Source of the DNA: Acidobacteriaceae bacterium
GTDB lineage: Bacteria; Acidobacteriota; Terriglobia; Terriglobales; Acidobacteriaceae
DNA length: 64,000 bases
Direction: 5' to 3'
NCBI GenBank assembly: GCA_027449545.1
Contig: DAIDLI010000221.1
Location: forward strand, 19,054-83,053
Positions within the stretch are counted from its first letter, which is position 1, and every line of letters begins with the position of its first letter. The position numbers and the translations under genes were made by a program. This document shows, piece by piece, positions 1 to 7,283 of the stretch. Below the pieces are notes generated by a model. The model searched no databases. It was not told the origin of the DNA and saw only the letters and a list, made by a program, of their open reading frames with translations.

Positions 1-498
1 CGTCACCCGGCGCGACTGATCACCCCCGCTGAGGTGGAGATTGAGATTCGCGGAGGGGGCAACGCCACCCGGCAGATCAACAATATTTTGCCGCCTTCCT
101 TCCCAGCCCACCGGCTCATTGTGGTGGAGGTATTCACTCCGGCGGGGAACTGGTCGAGCTACCCGCCGCATAAACACGACGTTCACAATCCCCCGGGCGA
201 GGTGGATCTTGAAGAGATCTACTACTATCGCATTCAGCGCCCGGAAGGATATGCGGTGCAGAAGGTGTACACGCCCGACCGGAGAATCGACGAGACCCTC
301 ACCGTGCGGGACGGAGAACTGGTGCTGATCCCCGAGGGCTATCATCCGGTGGTGGCTGCCCACGGCTACAACGCTTACTACCTGAATGCGCTGGCAGGTT
401 CGGCGCGCTCGCTGGCGGCCGCCGACGATCCGGACTACGCGTGGGTGCGGGGCGAGTGGCGCGACAAAGATCCCAGGCTGCCGATGGTCCGGAGGTAG
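1..498 (+). CDS. iolB: 5-deoxy-glucuronate isomerase IolB, C-terminal part (5' end outside window)
   Basis: The reading frame is open from base 1, and about 165 residues are visible of a family that is usually near 270, so the N-terminal half lies upstream. IolB isomerises 5-deoxy-D-glucuronate to 2-deoxy-5-keto-gluconate in the cytoplasmic myo-inositol pathway. The visible part is the C-terminal cupin: a metal-site-like stretch PPHKHD near nt 165-180, the acidic EEIYYYR strand after it, and the closing strand EGYHPVVAAHGYNAYYLN. The gene ends 9 nt before iolD and heads the visible part of an iolB-iolD-iolE-iolG operon. Family and context agree strongly. Confidence 0.93.
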   Translation, partial: RHPARLITPAEVEIEIRGGGNATRQINNILPPSFPAHRLIVVEVFTPAGNWSSYPPHKHDVHNPPGEVDLEEIYYYRIQRPEGYAVQKVYTPDRRIDETLTVRDGELVLIPEGYHPVVAAHGYNAYYLNALAGSARSLAAADDPDYAWVRGEWRDKDPRLPMVRR

Positions 499-507
499 AG
501 GCCCGAT

Positions 508-2370
508 ATGAAGACTTGCCGGCTGACAGCCGCCCAGGCGCTCATCCGCTTTCTCAAAAACCAGCAGGTCGAGCGGGACGGCCGGCAACAGCCATTTTTC
601 GCGGGGATGCTGGGCATCTTCGGCCACGGCAATGTCTCCGGCATCGGCCAGGCGCTCCAGCAGAATCCGGATTTCCGCTACATTCCGGTTCGCAACGAGC
701 AGGCGGGGGTGCACATCGCCACCGGCTTCGCCAAGGCCAGCCACCGCATGCGGGCGATGGCCTGCACGTCTTCGATTGGTCCCGGCGCCACCAACATGAT
801 CACGGGCGCGGCGCTGGCTACGATCAACCGTCTGCCGGTGCTGCTGCTTCCCGGGGACATCTTCGCGCGCCGCAATGTGGCTCCAGTGCTGCAGCAGTTG
901 GAATCGCCGGCGACCCAGGACATCAGCGTGAACGACGCGTTCAAGCCGGTGTCGCGCTACTGGGATCGCATCTATCGCCCGGAGCAGTTGATTACCGCTC
1001 TGCCCGAGGCGATGCGGGTGCTGACCTCGCCGGCGGAGTGCGGCGCGGTGACGCTGGCCCTGCCGCAGGATGTGCAGACCGAGGCGTTTGACTATCCGGA
1101 GGAACTGCTGGGGCCGCGGGTGTGGGTGATCCGCCGACCCGCGCCGGATGCCGAATCGCTTCAGGAGGCGGTGCAGATGATCCGCTCGCGCCGGCGGCCG
1201 CTGATTGTCTGCGGCGGTGGCGTACTGATGAGCGAGGCATGGGATTCACTGGACCGCTTCGCGACGGAGAGCGGCATTCCGGTAGCGGAAACGCAGGCCG
1301 GCAAGGGCGCCCTGCGCTGGGACCATCCGGCATGCGTGGGCGCTATAGGCGCGACGGGCAGCCTTGCCGCCAACCGTCTGGCGAAAGACGCCGACCTGGT
1401 AATCGGGATCGGCACGCGCTACTCGGATTTCACTTCGGCTTCGATGAGCGCTTTTGCCAACCCGGATGTGCGCTTCATCAACATCAACACGGCGGATTTT
1501 GATGCGGCCAAGTTGGGCGCGCTGGGTCTGGTGGGCGACGCCAAGGCAGCGCTGGATCAACTCGCCGCAGCGCTGCAAGGCTACCGGGTGGAAGACGCCT
1601 ACGCGCGCGAGGTCGAATCGCTGCGGCAAGCGTGGAATGCCGAGGTGGACCGGCTGTTTCATCTCGGATCTTCGCAGCGCCCGGCGCAAAGTGAAGTGAT
1701 CGGGGCGCTGTGGGAGCACAGCGGCGAGAACGGCGTCGTGGTCTCCGCCGCCGGCAGCCACCCCGGCGATCTGCACAAGCTCTGGCGCACCGCCGCGCCA
1801 GGCGGCTACCACATGGAATACGGCTATTCCTGCATGGGGTACGAGATCCCCGCGGCGATCGGAGCCAAGCTGGCGTGCCCGGACCGCCCGGTGTACGCAT
1901 TCATGGGCGACGGAACCTACCTCATGATGCCAACGGAGATCGTCACTGCGATCCAGGAGGGTGTGAAGATCACCATCGTGCTGGTAAACAATCACGGATA
2001 TGCCAGCATCGGTTCCCTTAGCCGCTCACTGGGCCAGGCTGGATTCGGAACCCGGTCCGCCACCCGGGATGCGGGCACCGGAAACCTGGACGGACCGCCG
2101 ATAGCAGTGGACTTCGTGCAGAATGCGGCCAGTCTGGGCGCGCACGCCTTTGCAGCACGGAATCTGACCGAGTTCAAGAGCGCGCTTGAGGAGGCGCGGC
2201 GCAGCGACCGCGTCTCGGTGGTGGTGATCGAAACCGATCCGGCCTTCGGGGTGCCTTCGTACGAATCCTGGTGGGATGTGCCGGTGGCAGAGACGTCCGC
2301 GATGGATACGGTGAATGAGGCACGCAAGCGGTACGAGGAAGCCCGCAAACGGCAACGCTATTACCTGTGA
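508..2370 (+). CDS. iolD: 3D-(3,5/4)-trihydroxycyclohexane-1,2-dione hydrolase IolD
   Basis: The 620-residue protein is a thiamine-diphosphate enzyme that opens the inositol-derived ring to 5-deoxy-glucuronate, the substrate made available to IolB. It has the acetolactate-synthase fold order: an N-terminal pyrimidine-binding domain with the catalytic glutamate in RNEQAGVHIATGFAK (E64), a central domain at about 200-340, and a C-terminal pyrophosphate-binding domain with the GDGTYLMMP...NNHGY signature near residue 468. Length is close to known IolD proteins. A GAGG sits 8 nt before the ATG. The stop codon overlaps a possible GTG start of iolE, so translation is likely coupled. Confidence 0.95.
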   Translation: MKTCRLTAAQALIRFLKNQQVERDGRQQPFFAGMLGIFGHGNVSGIGQALQQNPDFRYIPVRNEQAGVHIATGFAKASHRMRAMACTSSIGPGATNMITGAALATINRLPVLLLPGDIFARRNVAPVLQQLESPATQDISVNDAFKPVSRYWDRIYRPEQLITALPEAMRVLTSPAECGAVTLALPQDVQTEAFDYPEELLGPRVWVIRRPAPDAESLQEAVQMIRSRRRPLIVCGGGVLMSEAWDSLDRFATESGIPVAETQAGKGALRWDHPACVGAIGATGSLAANRLAKDADLVIGIGTRYSDFTSASMSAFANPDVRFININTADFDAAKLGALGLVGDAKAALDQLAAALQGYRVEDAYAREVESLRQAWNAEVDRLFHLGSSQRPAQSEVIGALWEHSGENGVVVSAAGSHPGDLHKLWRTAAPGGYHMEYGYSCMGYEIPAAIGAKLACPDRPVYAFMGDGTYLMMPTEIVTAIQEGVKITIVLVNNHGYASIGSLSRSLGQAGFGTRSATRDAGTGNLDGPPIAVDFVQNAASLGAHAFAARNLTEFKSALEEARRSDRVSVVVIETDPAFGVPSYESWWDVPVAETSAMDTVNEARKRYEEARKRQRYYL

Positions 2371-2396
2371 GACCGGGCGGGGATGTTGAGGCCAAG

Positions 2397-3356
2397 ATGA
2401 CGAGCAGATTCAAAGTCGGCAATGCTCCTTGTTCCTGGGGTACGCTCGAGTTCGAGTCCGCGCAATGCGAGCAGATTCCGTTCGATCGGATGCTCGACGA
2501 GCTGCGCGACACCGGCTATACGGGAACCGAATTGGGCGACTGGGGCTATATGCCCACCGATGCCGCAGCATTGCGCGGGGAACTCCAGCGGCGCGACCTG
2601 GTGATGCTGGGCGCCTTTGTCCCGGTTTCGCTGCGCGATTCCGCGGCCCATGCGCCCGGCGTCGCTACCGCGGTGAAAACAGCGCGGCTGCTTGCCGCGG
2701 TGGCAACGCAGCCCGCCCCCTACCTGGTGCTTGCGGACAATAACGGAACCGATGCGGTCCGTACGCGGCTGGCGGGGCGCGTCCCTGCGGATGCGGGCCT
2801 ATCCGCGCAGGAATGGACGACATTTGCACGCGGGGCGGAGCAGATCGCCAGGAGTGTGCTGGAGGAGACCGGAATTCGCACGGTGTTCCACCACCATTGC
2901 GCCGGATTTGTGGAGCGGCCGGAGGAGATTGCGCGGCTGCTGGAGATGACCGATCCCAAACTGCTGGGGCTGGTCTTCGATACCGGGCATTACACTTACG
3001 GGTCCGGCACCACCGAGGCGGATGTGCGGGATGGGCTGCGACGCTTTGCCGACCGGATCTGGTACCTGCACTTGAAGGACTGCGACCCGCGCGTGGCGCG
3101 CAGCGCCCGCGAACAGGAGTGGGACTATTTCACGGCGCTGCGGCACGGAGTTTTCTGCGAACTGGGCAAGGGACAGGTGGATTTCCGCGCCGTATTCGAA
3201 TGGATACGCGAACACCACTACGAAGGATATGTGCTGGTTGAGCAGGACGTGCTGCCGGGAATGGGCTCGCCTGCTGAAAGCGCACGACGCAACCGCGAAT
3301 ACCTCCGCAGCCTGGAACCGGTGTTCGCGCAGACAGCGGCAGAGGGGGCAAAGTGA
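2397..3356 (+). CDS. iolE: Inosose dehydratase IolE
   Basis: This sugar-phosphate-isomerase-type TIM barrel (319 aa from this start) dehydrates 2-keto-myo-inositol to the dione used by IolD. Recognisable features are the N-terminal strand KVGNAPCSWGTLEF, the HHHCAGFVE segment, DTGHYTYG, HLKDCDPR and the C-terminal EQDVLPG, which together supply the metal-binding His/Asp/Glu set. A GTG at 2367 overlaps the iolD stop and would add ten residues (MRPGGDVEAK). The ATG at 2397 is preferred because GAGG lies 6 nt upstream and the protein then begins directly at the first strand. The 3' end overlaps iolG by GTGA. Confidence 0.92.
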   Translation: MTSRFKVGNAPCSWGTLEFESAQCEQIPFDRMLDELRDTGYTGTELGDWGYMPTDAAALRGELQRRDLVMLGAFVPVSLRDSAAHAPGVATAVKTARLLAAVATQPAPYLVLADNNGTDAVRTRLAGRVPADAGLSAQEWTTFARGAEQIARSVLEETGIRTVFHHHCAGFVERPEEIARLLEMTDPKLLGLVFDTGHYTYGSGTTEADVRDGLRRFADRIWYLHLKDCDPRVARSAREQEWDYFTALRHGVFCELGKGQVDFRAVFEWIREHHYEGYVLVEQDVLPGMGSPAESARRNREYLRSLEPVFAQTAAEGAK

Positions 3357-4363
3357 GGAACGGGTCCATTCGGATTGGAATCATCGGTGCGGGACGGATC
3401 GGCAAAGTGCATGCGCAGAACATCACGTTCCGGATTCCTGGTGCGGAGATTGCGGCGATCACAGATATGGACCGCGCGGCCGCCGAGGCGGTAGCGCAGT
3501 CCTGCTCGATTCCGGCGGTGGCCGGCTCGGCGGCCGAGATCTTCGAGAATCCGGCCATTGATGCGGTGCTGATCTGTTCGCCTACCAACACTCACCCCGA
3601 GTTGATTGCCGAGGCAGCGCGGCACGGCAAACACATTTTCTGCGAGAAGCCGATTGCCCTCACGCTGGAGGAGATCGACCGCGCGCTGGAGGCGGTGAAG
3701 GCAGCAGGGGTGCAGTTGCAGGTGGGGTTCAACCGGCGATTCGACGCAAACTTCGCCCGTGTGCGCCAGGCCATTGCAGGGTCGGAGATCGGGCAGCCGA
3801 GCCTGCTGCACATCATCAGCCGCGATCCCGCGCCGCCGCCTATCTCCTATGTCCGCAGCTCCGGGGGCATCTTTCTGGACATGACGATTCACGATTTCGA
3901 CATGGTCCGTTTTCTGCTGGCGGAGGAGCCGCAGGAGATCTACGCTGCGGGCGCGGTGATGATCGATCCGCAGATTGGAAGCGCCGGCGACCTGGACACC
4001 GCGGTGACGCTTCTCCGCTTTCCCAGCGGGGCGACAGCGGTCATCGACAACAGCAGGAAGGCGACTTACGGCTACGACCAGCGGGTCGAGGTTCTCGGGC
4101 ATCTGGGCAAGATCGAGACGATGAATTGCTTCCCGAACCAGGCCATCGTCAGCGACGATCAATCCGTTCGCCGCGATCTGCCGCTCAACTTTTTCATGGA
4201 CCGATATACGGAGAGCTTTGTCGCCGAGATGAGCGCGTTTATTGCGGCTCTTCGCGAGGAGCGTCCTACCCCGGTCTCGGGTCACGATGGGCGGATGGCG
4301 GTGGTGATGGCTCTCGCCGCGCGGCAATCGTACCTGGAGCGACGGCCGGTTTCGATTCAGTAG
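3353..4363 (+). CDS. iolG: Inositol 2-dehydrogenase IolG (Gfo/Idh/MocA family)
   Basis: The 336-residue NAD-dependent oxidoreductase performs the first step of inositol catabolism, myo-inositol to 2-keto-myo-inositol. It has a Rossmann fold with GIIGAGRIGKVHA at residues 8-20, the hallmark FCEKPIALT lysine motif near residue 97, and the catalytic DMTIHDFDM segment near residue 180. The start is a GTG overlapping the iolE stop by 4 nt, indicating tight co-expression. Many Gfo/Idh/MocA enzymes act on other polyols, so the assignment rests partly on the iolB-D-E context. A strong stem-loop follows the stop. Confidence 0.9.
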   Translation: MRNGSIRIGIIGAGRIGKVHAQNITFRIPGAEIAAITDMDRAAAEAVAQSCSIPAVAGSAAEIFENPAIDAVLICSPTNTHPELIAEAARHGKHIFCEKPIALTLEEIDRALEAVKAAGVQLQVGFNRRFDANFARVRQAIAGSEIGQPSLLHIISRDPAPPPISYVRSSGGIFLDMTIHDFDMVRFLLAEEPQEIYAAGAVMIDPQIGSAGDLDTAVTLLRFPSGATAVIDNSRKATYGYDQRVEVLGHLGKIETMNCFPNQAIVSDDQSVRRDLPLNFFMDRYTESFVAEMSAFIAALREERPTPVSGHDGRMAVVMALAARQSYLERRPVSIQ

Positions 4364-4382
4364 ATCCGCGCAAAACAGGAAT

Positions 4383-4428
4383 GTATCGCGCTTGCCGCAC
4401 GGCGCCACCTCGGAGGCGAGCGCGATAC
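4383..4428. terminator. Bidirectional terminator-like hairpin between iolG and the SIS gene
   Basis: GTATCGCGCT (4383-4392) pairs exactly with AGCGCGATAC (4419-4428). The stem extends inward by a T-G wobble and GCC/GGC to about 14 bp, with an 18-nt loop. It lies between two convergent genes, starting 20 nt after the iolG stop, and can serve both. There is no strong T-run on the plus side. Confidence 0.6.
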
Positions 4429-4433
4429 GCAGT

Positions 4434-5549
4434 CTACTTTTCCACGACCGCTTTGGAGAGGTTGCGCGGCCGGTCTACATCCACCTCGTGCTCAAGGGCC
4501 ATGAAGTACGCGAATAGCTGCAGGGGAACCACTTCGAGAAGCGGCAGCAGATACTCACTTGCGGGCGGCACCTCCACGCAGTTGCTGACGAGAGCTGCTA
4601 CCTGCTGATCGCCTTCATTCGCCAAGGCTATGACCTTGGCTCCTTGCGCCTTCATGTCGGCCAGCAGTTGGAGCGTTTTTTCATAGCGCAGGACCGACGC
4701 GTCGAGCGAGCGATCCACCGTAGCCAGGACGACCAGCGGAACCCGCTCGCTGACCAGGGCGTTGGGGCCGTGCTTGAGTTCGCCCACCGGGTACCCCTCC
4801 GCATGCACGTAAGAACTCTCCTTGAGTTTGAGAGCGCCTTCGCGCGCGATGGCGTAATGGATGCCGCGGCCGAGATAAAGAAAGGTTGCTGCCGAACGAT
4901 ACAGGCGAGCCAATTCCGCGGTCTGCGCGCGCCAGCGGTCGAGAGATGCCGCCAAGGCGGCGGGCAAGGCGCGGACCGCGCGAATGTAGGCGGGGACGGC
5001 ATCGGCATGGATGCGGCCCAGCCGCTTGCCCTCATAGATCGCGAGCAGGTAAAGGACGGCGAGCTGACAGGTAAAGCTTTTGATGGCCGGGATCGCCTTC
5101 TCCTGGCCTGCGGCGAGGGGCATTGAAACATCCGCCGTTGTGGCCATGGTGGAAGAAGCCACATTGGTGATGGCCAGGGTGCGATGGCCCTGGCGGCGCG
5201 CCTCGGCCAGCGCAGCCAGAGTGTCGGAGGTTTCGCCGGATTGCGAAAGCACCAGCACGCTGGACTTTCGCATGTCCACGCTGCCCCGGCAACTGTACTC
5301 GCTGGCGTATTCCACATCCACGGCCAGACCGCACAGGTCCTCGAGCAGAATCTCGCCATATAATCCGCTGTGCCGGCTTGATCCGCTGGCTGCAATCAGA
5401 ATCTCGCCGGCCGCGTTCGGCCAACTAGCCAGCCGCTGCGCGACCTCGGCCTTCAGGCTAGCCTCGTCGAGGTAAAGCTCAAGCGTGCGCAACAGAGCCT
5501 GGGGCTGCTCGTAAATCTCGCGCAGCATTTCGTGATCAAAGGTGGTCAT
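4434..5549 (-). CDS. GlmS-like tandem SIS-domain sugar isomerase without glutaminase domain
   Basis: The 371-residue protein matches only the C-terminal isomerase half of glucosamine-6-phosphate synthase. The first SIS domain has LSQSGETSDTLAAL and the second has ALKLKESSYVHAEGYPVGEL followed by KHGP. The tail is DVDRPRNLSKAVVEK. The residues that in GlmS do the isomerase chemistry (Glu in LKE, His in ELKHGP, Lys in the NLSK tail) are kept, but no N-terminal glutamine amidotransferase exists. It could act as a glucosamine-6-phosphate deaminase/isomerase or an AgaS/FrlB-like enzyme. The frame is open to 5699, but ATG 5549 is chosen because GGGGA lies 4 nt upstream and the homology begins there. 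Confidence 0.82.
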   Translation of the reverse strand: MTTFDHEMLREIYEQPQALLRTLELYLDEASLKAEVAQRLASWPNAAGEILIAASGSSRHSGLYGEILLEDLCGLAVDVEYASEYSCRGSVDMRKSSVLVLSQSGETSDTLAALAEARRQGHRTLAITNVASSTMATTADVSMPLAAGQEKAIPAIKSFTCQLAVLYLLAIYEGKRLGRIHADAVPAYIRAVRALPAALAASLDRWRAQTAELARLYRSAATFLYLGRGIHYAIAREGALKLKESSYVHAEGYPVGELKHGPNALVSERVPLVVLATVDRSLDASVLRYEKTLQLLADMKAQGAKVIALANEGDQQVAALVSNCVEVPPASEYLLPLLEVVPLQLFAYFMALEHEVDVDRPRNLSKAVVEK

Positions 5550-5818
5550 AGATCCCCAAAAGAGCGCATCAACGGCAAGACTGCGGCTCTTTGACGATGA
5601 TACTGATGCGGCTTCGCCCCTGGACAGCCACTTCCGACGAGCAGATAGCGGCGGCTCGGTGACAGGCGATCCGCTACCGGTGAACTGGTCGGACCTCACT
5701 TCTGCGAAACAACAAGGAGGTGTTCGCGGAGAATGGAAAGTGCCGAATGAATTCTCCCGAACGTGCCGATTCGCGTGCTACTCTGGTCAGACCACAACAC
5801 TACCGAGGTTCCGCACAC

Positions 5819-7186
5819 ATGAAACTTCGCCTGTCGGCCCTGCTGTTGCTATCGGCATTGGTGGTTCCCGCAATTGCACAGGATCGTCGCACCGTGACGG
5901 AGCCGAAGGTTCCGCCGGTCTGCGCCACGTTGGACGCACAGCTCGCTTCGTCTGGTCACACGCTGGCATCGGCAGACGAAAGGAAGCTCGATACCGCCCG
6001 CATTCAACATGCCATCGACCAGTGCGGCAAAGGCCACGGCGTGCTGCTGGCGGCTCACGGTTCTCACGATGCATTCCTCTCCGGTCCGCTTCAGCTTCGG
6101 GCCGGGGTCGCGCTGATCGTCGGCAAAGGCGTAACGCTGTTTGCTTCGCGCGATGCCTCGCTTTACGCGGTTTCGCCGGGCAGTTGCGGCATCGTTCGCC
6201 ACGGGACCGGGCCGCGTGGATGCAAACCGCTGATCTCTGTGGATCATGCCGATGCTTCGGCGGTGATGGGAGATGGCACCATCGACGGCCGCGGGGGCGA
6301 AAAGATTCTGGGATCCCCCTACTCGTGGTGGAATCTGGCCGAACAGGCTCGCGCAGGCGGAGCGCAGCAATGCTTCCGGCTGATTGTCGCGCAACATTCC
6401 AACAATTTCACGCTGTACCGGATCACCCTCAAGAACTCGCCTAATTTTCACGTTACCTACGGTTATGGCGATGGCTTCACGGTGTGGGGGCTGAAGATCG
6501 ACACGCCCCAGCGCCTGGCGCGCAACACAGATGGGGTTGACCCCGGACCGGATGCGCGCGACATCACCATCACGCACAGCTATCTTCGCGAAGGGGATGA
6601 CAATGTAGCCATCAAGGGAGGTCTTCCCGGAGGCGTCCGTTACGTCACCGTCAGCCACGATCACTTCTATTGGGGCCACGGCATGTCAATTGGCAGCGAG
6701 ACGAACGGCGGCGTGAGCAAGGTGCGTGTCTTCGACCTGTCGCTGGATGGGCCCGACAACGGCATTCGCATCAAGTCGAATGGATCGCGGGGCGGCCTGA
6801 CGCAGGATGTGGTGTACGACAACATCTGCATCCGGAACTCGCCCAACCCCATCACGCTGGATACTGCGTACACGGCGGCGGGGACGCTCAAGGGGAATTC
6901 GCCACCCAGCATGCGCGACATCACGCTGCACAACGTCCGGGTTTCGGGCGGCGGCAAGATCACCTTCAACGGCTACGATTCCGCCCACCGCATTGCCGTC
7001 ACCCTGGACGGAATCCAGATCACAGACAAGGCGGACTACCGGTACAAGGTAGCGCACGCCGATATCACGCTCGGACCGGAGCCGACCAACCTGAAGCTGC
7101 CGCAGGGACCGGATTCCACCATTCACGGAGATCCGAAAGAGGGCCATCCGCCTGCCTGCGCCGCGATGTTTGTGCCTTTTCCGTAG
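5819..7186 (+). CDS. Secreted GH28 polygalacturonase-type glycoside hydrolase
   Basis: The 455-residue protein starts with a clear signal peptide (MKLRLSALLLLSALVVPAIA, cleavage near residue 20) and folds as a right-handed beta-helix of glycoside hydrolase family 28, hydrolysing galacturonan backbones in pectin. All four family motifs are present in order: NTDGVDPG (about residue 236), EGDDNVAIKG (about 258), WGHGMSIGSE (about 285) and IRIKSNG (about 315), covering the catalytic aspartates and the His and RIK substrate contacts. An in-frame upstream extension from 5720 has no signal-peptide logic, so ATG 5819 is chosen. It is a single gene, divergent from the SIS gene and convergent with glgP. 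Confidence 0.93.
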   Translation: MKLRLSALLLLSALVVPAIAQDRRTVTEPKVPPVCATLDAQLASSGHTLASADERKLDTARIQHAIDQCGKGHGVLLAAHGSHDAFLSGPLQLRAGVALIVGKGVTLFASRDASLYAVSPGSCGIVRHGTGPRGCKPLISVDHADASAVMGDGTIDGRGGEKILGSPYSWWNLAEQARAGGAQQCFRLIVAQHSNNFTLYRITLKNSPNFHVTYGYGDGFTVWGLKIDTPQRLARNTDGVDPGPDARDITITHSYLREGDDNVAIKGGLPGGVRYVTVSHDHFYWGHGMSIGSETNGGVSKVRVFDLSLDGPDNGIRIKSNGSRGGLTQDVVYDNICIRNSPNPITLDTAYTAAGTLKGNSPPSMRDITLHNVRVSGGGKITFNGYDSAHRIAVTLDGIQITDKADYRYKVAHADITLGPEPTNLKLPQGPDSTIHGDPKEGHPPACAAMFVPFP

Positions 7187-7209
7187 AGCGTTAGCGCGGC
7201 AAGAACCAA

Positions 7210-7233
7210 GGGGCGCGGCGTATGCCGCGCCCC
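7210..7233. terminator. GC-rich hairpin between GH28 and glgP
   Basis: GGGGCGCGGC (7210-7219) and GCCGCGCCCC (7224-7233) form a perfect 10-bp stem with a 4-nt GTAT loop between two convergent stop codons. No T-tract follows on either strand, so intrinsic termination is plausible but not certain. Confidence 0.5.
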
Positions 7234-7283
7234 CTGCCATGTAGGTACGAATGCCGCTTAGAACGGGTTCTGTGCGCCCTTTT

